Shown: one piece after another, positions 28,812-38,560 of the stretch
How positions within the stretch are numbered: the first letter of the stretch is position 1
Layout of the letters: every line of letters starts with the position of its first letter
From: Occallatibacter gabretensis
Lineage (GTDB): Bacteria; Acidobacteriota; Terriglobia; Terriglobales; Acidobacteriaceae
NCBI RefSeq assembly: GCF_001449115.1
Contig: NZ_LAIJ01000009.1
Span: 1,928,114 to 1,992,113 of the forward strand
Length of the DNA stretch: 64,000 nt
Direction of reading: 5' to 3'
The notes under the pieces: model-generated
Database searches by the model: none
The model's input: only the letters and a program-made list of their open reading frames with translations
Told to the model about the DNA's origin: nothing
Translations under genes and position numbers: made by a program

Positions 28812-28997
28812 TTATTTGTTTTGCTCCAAGGTGTCTACAAGAAGAGTCTGTAATTCCTGGACCCAGCGAACCGGATCGACATTTGAAGGAAAACGCCCTG
28901 GCATAGTCACATCCCAACAGATGTTGATGGCTTTATGTAAAGCTTCGCGAATATCCTGAAGTTTCCTGGTTTCAGAGTCTGGCATGAAAGACCTCAT
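28812..28997 (-). CDS. Small hypothetical protein, uncertain
   Basis: 61 aa (starts MRSFMPDSETRKLQDIRE, ends TLLVDTLEQNK), predicted helical and soluble, with two Trp and no Cys-rich or membrane feature beyond one Cys. It faces ssrA and ends 22 bp after it. The ribosome site is weak (GATGG). It may be real, but the only evidence is amphipathic helix-like composition. Confidence 0.35.
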   Translation of the reverse strand: MRSFMPDSETRKLQDIREALHKAINICWDVTMPGRFPSNVDPVRWVQELQTLLVDTLEQNK

Positions 28998-29216
28998 CCA
29001 TCTTTTTTGATCCGCTTCTTTTTGCTAACTTTACACCTAAACAGGATTGTGGTTTGCGCCTGTGCGCCGGAGGGTGGCTCCCGCCGCCGCCTCCGTCCCT
29101 CGTACTATTTAAATTCTGCATCGCGTGGACTGTCAGAGTTGATAGTTGTTTCCAACTCCGGCCTATGCAAGACTATCTCCCAGGTCAGGAATCAGTTTTG
29201 AAATCGAGGAAAACGT

Positions 29217-29552
29217 ATGAAGAAAATGATCGTTCTGGCGCTTATTGCCGGCATAGCAGTTCCGCTTTCAGCGGAAAAAATCAAAGGCTCCGGGGTTCTC
29301 AAGGATTGCCAGCCCATAGCCCAGGCTCCTGATAAGGAACATAAACATCAGGCATACGATCTTTCTTTTCGGGCTGAAGGCAAGAGCTATACCTGCAGAA
29401 CCGATACGGATCACTCCATGAATGCGACGGACTTTGTTGTGGGCGAAACGATGAGCTATGAGATCGACGGCAAGAAGGTCAAAATCTCTACCCCGGCAAA
29501 GAAGCACGTCGAATGCAAGGTCGTTCGCGTCGAAAACGCCCCCGCCCTCTAG
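29217..29552 (+). CDS. Small secreted protein of unknown function
   Basis: 111 aa with a signal peptide (MIVLALIAGIAVPLSAE). The mature domain has three Cys (KDCQP, YTCRTD, VECKV) and alternating beta-like segments (AYDLSFRAEGKSYTCR; ETMSYEIDGKKVKIST). GAGG precedes the ATG. It looks like a small OB- or beta-barrel-like periplasmic protein. Not recognised; no operon partner. Confidence 0.65.
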   Translation: MKKMIVLALIAGIAVPLSAEKIKGSGVLKDCQPIAQAPDKEHKHQAYDLSFRAEGKSYTCRTDTDHSMNATDFVVGETMSYEIDGKKVKISTPAKKHVECKVVRVENAPAL

Positions 29553-30443
29553 CCCGACCTTCGGAATCTCCGCCAGTTTGAGTTGGATATAAAGCCGACT
29601 GTCCCTGGCCGTTGCTTCCTCCGATTGAGCTGCCCCTTTGCCCATTGCGGCGACATGGTTCTGTCAAATCAACGCGATACGGGAGCTATTTACCCCGTAA
29701 ATCGGCACGATTCAGGGGCGATTTACGGGTAATAATATGCGCGTTTGCTGTTGCGTGAGGAAGCGGCTTCTCCAGGGCACGCATCTTGGCTCACTCGCGG
29801 CATCTGTTCAGGAATTCCAGACAGTTTGCGCTAAAGCTCAGCCTCGGCCGCGCGATTTCCGAGGAGGGCGAGTCCTTATACGCCAGTGAGCCGACCTTCC
29901 ATGCTGCGAATCTTTCCTGAAATTGTTCAACTTACCGGCTCAATCCCGGCAATCGCTCAGGATTCCTGGTAAGCCTTCAGGAGATACTCATACTCTGCGC
30001 GCTGCCAGTTGGCCGGCGGATGCAAGTGACCGTTTGTGAACGATCTGCCTCATTCAGGGCGTTGCTGGGAATACGCCTCGGATCGAGCCTTCAGGGAGGA
30101 GTGTTCCCCCGGACACTGGCCGGTAAATTTATCCCTTCCTTACGTTTCCAGTCGTATCGAGCCGCATGTTCAATACGTGAGATTCAACAAACCCTATGTG
30201 GACGTTGTTCTCCAGTATTGCCAGTCCCGGTCGGCCGATTTCCAGACACTGCAAGTTGCGGGTGATTCCGGAACAAAAATCGTCTCGATGCAGCCTGTGG
30301 CGCGAGCGGCCGGTCATGGCCCAGGGGAACCTGCACTTGGCGCGGCAGGTCAACTTTGGCAGGCGGTATTGGGCAGTTCACTCGACACGAGACCTACCTC
30401 ATAGGCGACAAGAGTCGACGTAGTAAAGAATTCAGGAGGCTGT
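29553..30443. other. 891-bp region without a supported gene
   Basis: No convincing reading frame on either strand. The largest open frame (30036-30404, +) lacks a ribosome site and family resemblance. A 43-bp inverted repeat lies at 29690-29732. The right end should contain the promoter of the TonB-dependent receptor, whose ribosome site (CAGGAGG) is at 30433-30440. Decayed coding sequence is possible but not shown. Confidence 0.55.
29690..29732. repeat. Inverted repeat, possible operator or RNA hairpin
   Basis: Left arm 29690-29704 (ttaccccgtaaatcg) and right arm 29719-29732 (cgatttacgggtaa) match over 14 positions with one bulged C and a 14-base loop. No T-run follows. It is isolated in the intergenic gap, about 700 bp from the receptor gene. 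Confidence 0.55.
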
Positions 30444-33400
30444 ATGCGTGCGTTTTGGAAAGTACTACTAATGCTGATTGCCTGCACACCCGCGTTGTTA
30501 TGGGCACAGGTGGATCGCGGATCGATCACGGGAACCGTCACAGACTCATCGGGTGCTGTTGTGCCGGGGGTTACGGTCACCCTGGTTGAAACTGAAACCG
30601 GTGTGCACTATGAAGGCGACACGAGCAACGGACAGGGCGTTTACCGCGTTCTGAACCTGCCCGTGGGCAAATACGTCCTGACATTTGCCAGGGACGGATT
30701 CAAGACCTACTCGCGTGCCGGCGTAACTGTTTCAATCTCACAGAATGTCACATTGAACGCCAAGCTCGAAGTGGGCAACCGGATCGACACTGTCACTGTC
30801 ACCGCCGATGCTGCCCTTCTGGATACCCAGGATGCGACTCTTGGCAGTACGGTCAGCGGCGGGGTGCTGACGGATTTACCGCTGACTGCCGACGGCGGGC
30901 GCGATGCCCGTAACTTCGCGCGATCCGTGGTGGCGACATTCAGCACCGTACAAGGCCCGCAGCTCGGGTACAACAACAGCGTCGCAGGATCGCAGATTGT
31001 TTCTCTGGCAACATCCGTGGACGGCACGAGCGCCGATTCGGGCATCATGGGCATCGTCAACGCTCCGGGCATGGATTCAATCGACCAGTTCCAGGTACAA
31101 ACCAGCGGCATCACTGCGGCCTCTGCCCAGACCGGCGGCGGCGAATTGATGTACGAGCTCAAATCGGGTAATAACAAGTTCCACGGCAGCGCCTTCGGGT
31201 TCCTGGCCAACGAGGATCTGAATGCCAACGGTTGGGACAGCAATTATTTTCTATCGCAGTGCGCAGCGGGCGACGCCGTCTGCCGGCAAAATTATGCACG
31301 ACCCCTTGATCGCTATCACGACTTCGGCTTCAGCGCTGGCGGCCCTATCTGGAAGAATCACACCTTCGTGTTCGGCTCATATGAGCGTTTTCGTAAGCAG
31401 AATCTGACGTATTCTCCGGAGCAGGCAACGGTTCCCACGACCAAGATGCTCAGCGGAGATTTCAGCGAGCTTCTCAATGCCGTGACAACCAACCCCATAA
31501 CTGGAGCCCCTTGCACCGCGCCGTGCCCTACCGGCCAGCTCGACGCGTCGGGAAATCCGATCTACTACGGCGCCATCTTCAATCCGCAGAGCCCAGGGAA
31601 CGTCTTTCCCGGAAACATCATTCCTTCGGGAAGCATCAGCGCACAATCGCAGAAGGTGATGCAGATCTTCCAGCAGGATTACGCGCCGGAAAACGGCAAC
31701 CTGACGAATAACTACTGGGGCTTCGCGACTTTCGGTAATTTCCCGATCAACACAAACTACCATCTCGATCTGAAAGTCGACCACAACTTCTCCGAGAAGA
31801 ATCACGCGAGCGTCTCCTACAACCGTTACCAGGAGACTCCGATTGAAACCAGCGGCCTGTGGCAGCATGGTAGCAGCGACGGCGGCCCGTTTACGCAAAG
31901 CTATGTACAGGGCACACTCGGTTGGGAAGTGCGGGTACAGGACTATTACACCTTTAACGCGAACCTGGTGAACTTTGCTTCGGCCGATTACAATTACTGG
32001 CTGCGGTGGGATGTCACCTCGCATCCAGTGGACAACACCACGCTTGGTTTTCCGTCGACCAGCAGCGGAGCCGACAACTTTCCCAATATGAGCTTTGGCG
32101 GAAATAACAACTTCGGTGAGCCGGGCCTGGGCGCGAACAAGGCGGATCACCTTCCCTACTATCAGGGGCACTATAAGGATGAGCTCTCGTGGGTCCACGG
32201 ACGCCACGTTATGAAGTTCGGCGGGGAGTTCATTGGCTATGGCGCTAACAGCACCGAGGCTGACGGCTATCTGAACTATGGCTTCAATTCCAACACGGGA
32301 GAAACGCTGGCAGTCGCAAATTCGGTCATTGGTCCGTATCTCGGCTTTGGCTTCGCCAACTTCGAGCTCGGCGAGGTAGGCTCCGCCTCTAAGGCAGTCG
32401 GCGGGCATCTACGCGGCCGCCGCAAGGGACTGGATTTTTACGCCGATGACACGATCAAGCTCACGCCCAAGCTGACGGTGGACGCAAGCATCCGCTGGGA
32501 TTTCAACACCGCGTGGAAGGAAGTCAACGGCCAGTGGTCGAACTTCGATACAACCGGCAGCAACTCAAGCTGGCCGGGCTTGCCGGGCGCGTACGAGTTT
32601 CTATCGAACGGCGGCCAGTCTTTCGAAAAGGACCAGGACCTGCATCTCTTCTCGCCGCACGTTGGCGCTTCCTACCAGATCACTCCGAAACTCGTCGCCC
32701 GCGGTTCCTACGGACTGTTCTATGTGCCGCTCGGTATTAACCAGTGGGGTGGCGCTCCGTTCGCGGGAGAAGCTTCCTTCGGATACCTTGGCCAGGACAT
32801 TATGCCTGCAGCGCCCACGCCAGTGCAGCCGATCTATCAGTGGGATACCGGATCGACCTATCCCGGCAATCCGCAGCCTGGAACCCGCAACCCGAACGCA
32901 AACATCATCTGCCCGTATTGCACCATCTCGGTGGATCCCACCAAGCTCACCCTTGGCCACACCAACAACTGGAACGTGGGTGTGGAATACGAAGTGGCCA
33001 AGAACACGGTCCTCGATGTGAACTACATCGGCAACCGTGGTGGACATCTCCACGACGGCTCGGATGATCCGCGCAACTCGGCCACCTGGGGCAACTATCA
33101 GCCGCTACTGCAGCGCAACTGCGGCACGGATTCACAGTACTCCTCATGCGCAGGCCAGTTTATTGGCAGCCAGTCAGATGCTCAGAATGCGGGCGTGAAC
33201 TGGTACCCGTTCCTTACCACCATGACAAACGGCCCCGGCGGCTACAGCGCAACGGATGCCCTTAAGCCTTATTCGCAGACGGGCTCCAATGGCGGCATCA
33301 TGTTCACAGATTCTCCAATCGGCAGCAGCAGGTACGATGCGCTGGTGACTGAAATCAAGCGCCGGTCCAGCAACGGGCTCAGCACGGACCTCAGCTACAC

Positions 33401-34133
33401 GTTCTCGCATGAGGCAGGCAACGTGAATCGCGCCAACGGCAACTTTGCCGAGAACTGGGGCGGCGGCGATCCATACCAGGATCCCTATGCGTTGGATTCG
33501 TTGAAAGATCTGATCTCACCCAATGACGTTCGCCATGAAGTAAAGGGATATGTCTCGTATGCGCTTCCTTTCGGCGCCGGTAAACGGTGGCTGTCAGGCG
33601 GCAATCAACTGACGAAGCAGCTTGTGGGGGGATGGAACCTTGCAACACAGGTTGACTATCACGCCGGGCAACCGATGGGAGCAGTGCGGCCCAGCTTCTG
33701 GAGCTATCCCAACTGGGGCAACACGTTTGCCAATCTCGTCAAGACGCCAGGCGCTCTGAAGAATAACTTCAAGCATCTGGACCTGAACAATCTGAACGAC
33801 CCGAGCAATCAGTTTGTGAATCCGTCCAGCTTTACCGATCTCTTTGCCCCAGGCGGAACGGGACAGTACCTTGGAACACTGGGCAATCAGCTTCCCTTCA
33901 ACTCCGACTGGAGAGGATGGGCGTACTACAACGAAGACCTGAGCGTACTGAAGAAGTTTGGCTTCCATGATGATCGCATTCGTGCGACATTGCGGGCCGA
34001 GTTCTTCGACGTCTTCAACCGGCACCATTGGAGCTCACCAAACACCAGCAACATCGGAGCCCAATACTTCGGCAACGTAACCGGTGTCAGTGGCAGCCGC
34101 CAAGGCCAGGTTGGCGCACGTATCGAGTGGTAG
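30444..34133 (+). CDS. TonB-dependent receptor, Oar-like, with carboxypeptidase-regulatory-like domain
   Basis: 1229 aa outer-membrane receptor. Signal peptide to about residue 21, then a carboxypeptidase-regulatory-like beta-sandwich (~24-105: GSITGTVTDSSGAVVPGVTV; VLNLPVGKYVLTF), a plug domain (~110-240), and a large beta-barrel ending VGARIEW with an aromatic last residue. Such receptors replace SusC in acidobacteria and import oligosaccharides or peptides with TonB energy. It opens a same-strand run of glucan genes, so a glucan-derived ligand is likely. No SusD-like gene follows. Ribosome site CAGGAGG is clear. Confidence 0.92.
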   Translation: MRAFWKVLLMLIACTPALLWAQVDRGSITGTVTDSSGAVVPGVTVTLVETETGVHYEGDTSNGQGVYRVLNLPVGKYVLTFARDGFKTYSRAGVTVSISQNVTLNAKLEVGNRIDTVTVTADAALLDTQDATLGSTVSGGVLTDLPLTADGGRDARNFARSVVATFSTVQGPQLGYNNSVAGSQIVSLATSVDGTSADSGIMGIVNAPGMDSIDQFQVQTSGITAASAQTGGGELMYELKSGNNKFHGSAFGFLANEDLNANGWDSNYFLSQCAAGDAVCRQNYARPLDRYHDFGFSAGGPIWKNHTFVFGSYERFRKQNLTYSPEQATVPTTKMLSGDFSELLNAVTTNPITGAPCTAPCPTGQLDASGNPIYYGAIFNPQSPGNVFPGNIIPSGSISAQSQKVMQIFQQDYAPENGNLTNNYWGFATFGNFPINTNYHLDLKVDHNFSEKNHASVSYNRYQETPIETSGLWQHGSSDGGPFTQSYVQGTLGWEVRVQDYYTFNANLVNFASADYNYWLRWDVTSHPVDNTTLGFPSTSSGADNFPNMSFGGNNNFGEPGLGANKADHLPYYQGHYKDELSWVHGRHVMKFGGEFIGYGANSTEADGYLNYGFNSNTGETLAVANSVIGPYLGFGFANFELGEVGSASKAVGGHLRGRRKGLDFYADDTIKLTPKLTVDASIRWDFNTAWKEVNGQWSNFDTTGSNSSWPGLPGAYEFLSNGGQSFEKDQDLHLFSPHVGASYQITPKLVARGSYGLFYVPLGINQWGGAPFAGEASFGYLGQDIMPAAPTPVQPIYQWDTGSTYPGNPQPGTRNPNANIICPYCTISVDPTKLTLGHTNNWNVGVEYEVAKNTVLDVNYIGNRGGHLHDGSDDPRNSATWGNYQPLLQRNCGTDSQYSSCAGQFIGSQSDAQNAGVNWYPFLTTMTNGPGGYSATDALKPYSQTGSNGGIMFTDSPIGSSRYDALVTEIKRRSSNGLSTDLSYTFSHEAGNVNRANGNFAENWGGGDPYQDPYALDSLKDLISPNDVRHEVKGYVSYALPFGAGKRWLSGGNQLTKQLVGGWNLATQVDYHAGQPMGAVRPSFWSYPNWGNTFANLVKTPGALKNNFKHLDLNNLNDPSNQFVNPSSFTDLFAPGGTGQYLGTLGNQLPFNSDWRGWAYYNEDLSVLKKFGFHDDRIRATLRAEFFDVFNRHHWSSPNTSNIGAQYFGNVTGVSGSRQGQVGARIEW

Positions 34134-34248
34134 CGCTCATCGCGTATCCCCGATGATCCAAAGGCAGGCAGTCCATCCAATGGGCTGCCTGCCTCTGGCC
34201 TGCACACACCTTTCAGCGATAGTATTCGCTCCATCTACGGAGACATGG

Positions 34249-35244
34249 ATGTTCCATTCCACTTGCCGTCGCTCTTTTGTCAGTGGTCGTGCGCAATTCT
34301 TCTGCGCATTGCTGGCAATCGTAGTGCTGCTCGCTGGTTCATGCCGTGCCACGTTGGCGCAGGCTGCCGCGGCGGGCCAGGCAAAATCGGACAATGCAAG
34401 CACAGTATCTGCAAGTGATCTCGACCAAGCAAAGAGCCTGCTTAGCACATCGCACTGGAATGATGCTGCGCCGCTCGTGCAAAGCTATCTGGTCCAGCAC
34501 CCTGAGTCAGCAGACGCGCACGCTCTGATGGGATTGATTCTCTACCGTCAGCATCAGCCGCGCGAATCCATGAAGGAATTTATGCGCGAGTCAGAGCTGG
34601 CAGATTTATCGGCATTCGATCTGCGGGTATTTGCTCTGGATTGCGCCGCAATTCCTGACCTGCCTGAAGCGGAGAAATGGCTGCAGCGATCTCTGGATGT
34701 AAATGATCAGGACGCCGCGACATGGGAAGCGCTTGGCCATGTCCGTTTTTCCTCGCAGCACTATGAATCCACGATTGAAGCCTTGAACCGAGCGTTAGAG
34801 ATTGCTCCGCGCACTGTTTCCTCTGAGGCGCTTATCGGCCTCGCCAATGAGCGCCTCGCGCATCTGGATGCCGCAGAGGCGGCATACCGGCAGGCGATTG
34901 CATGGCAAGCGGACCGCGAGGTGAAAGACTCGATCCCTTTTGTGGGCCTGGGCCGCGTACTGCTCAACAACAACCAGCCGCAGGATGCGATTCCATTCCT
35001 GCAAGTGGGAGCAAAGGCTCCGCAGCCTTCTTCGGAAGCGCACGAGCTGCTCGGTCTTGCGTACTCGAAGACAGGACGCAATGGCGAGGCTGCCGCGGAA
35101 CTTGAAGCGGCTATCCGCATCCAGCCGCATGAGGCGCGTCTGCATCTCATGCTGGGAAGAATCTATCGCACGCTGGGAGCCAAAGAAAAAGCCGATGCTG
35201 AGCAGGCGCAGTACGCGAAGCTCAAAGAAAGCGCGGCTCCATGA
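34249..35244 (+). CDS. Secreted TPR-repeat protein
   Basis: 331 aa. The ATG at 34249 has GGAG 6 bases upstream and gives a signal region (FFCALLAIVVLLAGSC). This could be a lipoprotein signal with Cys near residue 26, or a plain one ending at TLAQAAA. TPR motifs fill the rest (DAHALMGLILYRQHQPRESM; ATWEALGHVRFSSQHYESTIEALNRALEIAP; AHELLGLAYSKTGRNGEAAAELEAAI). Its stop overlaps the start of the CRTAC1 gene (ATGA), so the two are coupled and may form a complex. This TPR/CRTAC1 pair is a recurring acidobacterial arrangement. Confidence 0.82.
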   Translation: MFHSTCRRSFVSGRAQFFCALLAIVVLLAGSCRATLAQAAAAGQAKSDNASTVSASDLDQAKSLLSTSHWNDAAPLVQSYLVQHPESADAHALMGLILYRQHQPRESMKEFMRESELADLSAFDLRVFALDCAAIPDLPEAEKWLQRSLDVNDQDAATWEALGHVRFSSQHYESTIEALNRALEIAPRTVSSEALIGLANERLAHLDAAEAAYRQAIAWQADREVKDSIPFVGLGRVLLNNNQPQDAIPFLQVGAKAPQPSSEAHELLGLAYSKTGRNGEAAAELEAAIRIQPHEARLHLMLGRIYRTLGAKEKADAEQAQYAKLKESAAP

Positions 35245-37034
35245 GATACAAGCCTGCGCTGAATGTAGCATCAGCTCGACTTTGCAATCCCTCTGCATGG
35301 AAAGCCGCGGCTCTTGTGGCTTGCATCCTCTGCAACGGAATCCAGATGACCCACTCGCAGAGCTGCGACCAAAGCCTGGGAATCCATTTCACAGAGAAGG
35401 CCGCTGCCTACGGAGTGAACTTTCATCATCGCGCCAACCATACATCCATGAGTTATCCGCTGGAGGTCATGGGGTCAGGCGTCGCGCTGCTCGATTACGA
35501 CAACGATGGACGGCTTGACATCTTCCTCGTCAACGGTGCGGCATTTCCTGATCCCAACCCTTCCAAGCAGGCTCCGCAAAAAAGCGGCCCTGAATACTGG
35601 AATCGTCTCTACCATCAGAAGTCCGATGGAAGTTTTGAAGATGTAACCGCAAAGGCAGGATTGGCCGGCGAAGGCTACGGCATGGGCGTTGCCGTTGGCG
35701 ATTACGACAATGACGGAAATGAAGACCTGTTTGTTACCGGCTTCCCGCACAATCATCTCTATCACAACAATGGCAACGGAACCTTCACAGATGTAACTGA
35801 TGCCGCAGGCGTTGCCGGCGAAGGATGGTCCACCAGCGCGGCATGGGTAGATCTGGATCAGGATGGTTTTCTCGATCTTGTGGTTCTGCGTTATTTCAAA
35901 TGGGACTTTGACGACAAGGATTGCCCGACGCCTGATGGAGTGCGGAGCTATTGTGATCCCAAAGTCTTTCCGGCGATTGAGCCGCTGGTGTATCGCAATG
36001 ACAAGCATGGGCACTTTGTAGAAGTAGCTCGGAAGATTGGCATCGACAAGCCCAGCAAGGGACTCGGTATCGCAATCGCGGATTACAATCGCGACGGCAA
36101 GATCGATGTGTATGTCGCCAATGATGGGATGGACGAATTTCTTTACCGTAACAAAGGCAACGGAACATTTGAAGAAACGGGCGTGAGCGCAAACGTCGCC
36201 ACGGACGAAAACGGACGCAACTTCGCTGGCATGGGCGTGGTGTTTGAGGACCTCAACAATGACGGCCTGCCGGACATCGTGGTCACTGATCTCGCGCAGC
36301 AGACCTATCCGCTCTTTCTGAACCAGGGCAACGGAACCTTCGACTACGCAAGCTCCACGGCGGGCCTGACGCGATTGACCATGTCGCATTCAGCATGGGG
36401 CATTCAGGCGCTCGATGCAGGAAATCGCGGAGTCAGGGATCTGATTGCTGCTCAGGGCCATGTCAATGTCGACATTCAGAAAGACAATCCGCAACTGAAT
36501 TACCTGGAGCCTCCGCTGCTGCTGCGCAATGCTGGCCGCGTGTATCAGGATGCTTCCGCCTGCCTTGGCGATATTTCCAAACAGCCATTTGCGGGACGTG
36601 GGCTTGCAACAGGTGACCTGGATAACGACGGCCTGGTGGATGTGGTGATGACAGGTAACGATGGACAGGCTTACATCCTGCATAACGAGTCCAGCAAGGC
36701 GCGCCATTGGATCACGATCCAGCTCGTTGGAGTTCAAAGCAATCGCGATGGCATTGGCGCGGAGGTTCGCGTTACCACGGCAAAGACAAAACAATTTGCA
36801 ACAGTGAGCACAAGCGGAAGCTACGAATCCTCCAGCGATAAGCGCGTTCATTTCGGACTTGGCGACGAAGACTCCGTAAAGTCCGTAGAGATTCGCTGGC
36901 CCTCTGGCGCTAAACAGACCATTGTTCCACCTTCCACGGATCGCTTTTACACCGTGACGGAGGGCAAAGGCGTTACCGCCGTATCTTGCGGCAAGCATCC
37001 ATGCGCCACGCAGCCGGTCCATCCATCGGCGTAA
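35241..37034 (+). CDS. CRTAC1 family protein (FG-GAP/VCBS and ASPIC/UnbV)
   Basis: 597 aa, secreted (signal around ALVACILCNGIQMTHSQ). Repeated Asp-rich calcium-binding blades form an integrin-like propeller: LLDYDNDGRLDIFLVNG, VGDYDNDGNEDLFVTG, WVDLDQDGFLDLVVLR, IADYNRDGKIDVYVAND, FEDLNNDGLPDIVVTD and TGDLDNDGLVDVVMTG. The C-terminus is an ASPIC/UnbV domain (RDGIGAEVRVTT; VHFGLGDEDSVKSVEIRWPSG). By family it is an extracellular or outer-membrane-associated binding protein. Translation is coupled to the TPR gene. Sitting between the receptor and the hydrolases suggests a role in glycan capture, replacing SusD-like functions; this is inference. Confidence 0.88.
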   Translation: MRYKPALNVASARLCNPSAWKAAALVACILCNGIQMTHSQSCDQSLGIHFTEKAAAYGVNFHHRANHTSMSYPLEVMGSGVALLDYDNDGRLDIFLVNGAAFPDPNPSKQAPQKSGPEYWNRLYHQKSDGSFEDVTAKAGLAGEGYGMGVAVGDYDNDGNEDLFVTGFPHNHLYHNNGNGTFTDVTDAAGVAGEGWSTSAAWVDLDQDGFLDLVVLRYFKWDFDDKDCPTPDGVRSYCDPKVFPAIEPLVYRNDKHGHFVEVARKIGIDKPSKGLGIAIADYNRDGKIDVYVANDGMDEFLYRNKGNGTFEETGVSANVATDENGRNFAGMGVVFEDLNNDGLPDIVVTDLAQQTYPLFLNQGNGTFDYASSTAGLTRLTMSHSAWGIQALDAGNRGVRDLIAAQGHVNVDIQKDNPQLNYLEPPLLLRNAGRVYQDASACLGDISKQPFAGRGLATGDLDNDGLVDVVMTGNDGQAYILHNESSKARHWITIQLVGVQSNRDGIGAEVRVTTAKTKQFATVSTSGSYESSSDKRVHFGLGDEDSVKSVEIRWPSGAKQTIVPPSTDRFYTVTEGKGVTAVSCGKHPCATQPVHPSA

Positions 37035-37064
37035 GAAAACGAAATTATGGAGAGAAAGTTTTTG

Positions 37065-38486
37065 ATGAAGCATATTGCTAAGAATCTTGCCGAGCCATCT
37101 TCGTTTGCGTATCCCACACGCCGCGATGTTCTTGGCGGCTTAGGCGCGACGGCGCTGACGCTCGCGCTGCCGAACGCAGCTACAAGCCAGGCAGCAAAGC
37201 TCAATCGCAGCCAGATCGAGCAGATATTAAAGCCTCTGTTAATTACCGATAATCCGGCGATGTGGCGGTTTGCCGTGGATGTGTATGAACACTGTATCTT
37301 CGGCCGCATGCAGGCAGCGGAGCCGCCTCTCAAACATCCGTGGCTTGTGCCGGGCGGAATCTATGTAGGCCAATGGATATGGGACACAACGTTTTTGACG
37401 GACCTGCTTGCCATCGTGCCGGACCAGCGGGATTATATCCGTGGCATCTATGCAAACTACTGGGATTCGCAGGCGCGATGGGACAAGGCGAAGCCGGATT
37501 ACGCGCAGGGCATGGTTGCTAACTTCATCGCGCCTGACAGCGGCCCTCCCGGCTTCACCGGCAAAGACTGGCTCACGTTTCCGGGTTACTCACAGGCGCC
37601 TCTACTGGCCTGGGGAGTGGAGCGGGTCTATCGGCGCAACCACGACCTTGAGTTGGTGCGCGCTGCCTTGCCGCATCTTGAGGCGTTTCACAACTGGTAC
37701 TGGCGTGAGCGCGATCTCGATAATGTAGGACTCGTCACAGTCGGTGCGTACGATGGATCACTGCTGCATGCGCGCTACGAGACCTATGACAATGAGGTTG
37801 ACCTTGACACGCTGAAGCTTACGCCGCATCCGGGAAGAAAGCCAGGCCCCGATAACGGCCTCTGGTACGGCGACATCTATATTCCCGCCAACACGGGATA
37901 CCTGTTGCTATCTGAACAGAGCTTGATCAACCTGGCTGAAGCCGCAGGCGAAAAAGAAATCGCAGCCCGCCGTCGTCCCATCGTTGCCAAAGGAATTGCG
38001 GCCATGCGCAGCCATATGTGGGATGAACAGCAAGGCTGCTTCCTCGGCGTTCGCCGTGATGGCCTGCGCAAAATATCGACCGCGACAATCGGCGGCATGG
38101 TTCCGCTGCAGGCTCGCATCCCCACAACCGCACAGGCCGCGCGCATGGCATCCGCGCTGGCCAGCCCTCACTGGAACACGCCCGTACCAATTCCATCCGT
38201 CGATACCGCGGACCCGCAATACAAGAGCGACGGATTCTGGCGCGGCGATGTGTGGCCCTCGTCGGTGTATCAGACGCTGGAAGGACTTGCGTCATTTGGT
38301 CATCGTGAGCTGGTAGGGCAACTCGCAGGGCGATTGATCGATAACGCAATCAAGGTGGGCATCAGTGAGCACTATGACTCACATACGGGTGAGGCTCTCG
38401 GTGTACCCAACCTCGGAATGTCCGCTGTGATACTCACCATCGCGCTCGAACAACTGAGCCCACGACACGTCATTCACGTGGCCTGA
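37065..38486 (+). CDS. Glycoside hydrolase of the GH63/GH37-like (alpha/alpha)6 type, Tat-exported
   Basis: 473 aa. A Tat signal motif (TRRDVLGGLGATALTLALP) is followed by an (alpha/alpha)6-barrel sequence of the MGH1-like/GH63 family: GGIYVGQWIWDTTFLTDLL, GYSQAPLLAWGVERVYRR, VGAYDGSLLHARYETYDN and GFWRGDVWPSSVYQTLEGL, with Asp and Glu candidates in the WDTTF and EHYDSHTGEALG regions. Substrate uncertain (alpha-glucoside, mannosylglycerate or trehalose-like). ATG at 37065 is preferred over 37047 since GGAGAG lies about 10 bases upstream. It sits between the CRTAC1 and GH3 genes on the same strand. Confidence 0.82.
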   Translation: MKHIAKNLAEPSSFAYPTRRDVLGGLGATALTLALPNAATSQAAKLNRSQIEQILKPLLITDNPAMWRFAVDVYEHCIFGRMQAAEPPLKHPWLVPGGIYVGQWIWDTTFLTDLLAIVPDQRDYIRGIYANYWDSQARWDKAKPDYAQGMVANFIAPDSGPPGFTGKDWLTFPGYSQAPLLAWGVERVYRRNHDLELVRAALPHLEAFHNWYWRERDLDNVGLVTVGAYDGSLLHARYETYDNEVDLDTLKLTPHPGRKPGPDNGLWYGDIYIPANTGYLLLSEQSLINLAEAAGEKEIAARRRPIVAKGIAAMRSHMWDEQQGCFLGVRRDGLRKISTATIGGMVPLQARIPTTAQAARMASALASPHWNTPVPIPSVDTADPQYKSDGFWRGDVWPSSVYQTLEGLASFGHRELVGQLAGRLIDNAIKVGISEHYDSHTGEALGVPNLGMSAVILTIALEQLSPRHVIHVA

Positions 38487-38560
38487 AGTGCCGGCCACAT
38501 CCATCATTGCTGCAACCCATACCTAATAACTGCAGTTAGTCATTCAAGGAGAGTCATATC

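Noticed and set aside
28550..28959. Open frames overlapping the 3' part of ssrA
   Set aside because: They lie across the tmRNA tRNA-like domain, which is certain; translated sequence is RNA-derived.
30036..30404. 122-aa frame before the receptor gene
   Set aside because: No ribosome site, no signal peptide or known motif; composition like random GC-rich sequence.
31377..32408. 343-aa minus-strand frame inside the receptor gene
   Set aside because: The plus-strand receptor is certain; the antisense frame shows no motif.
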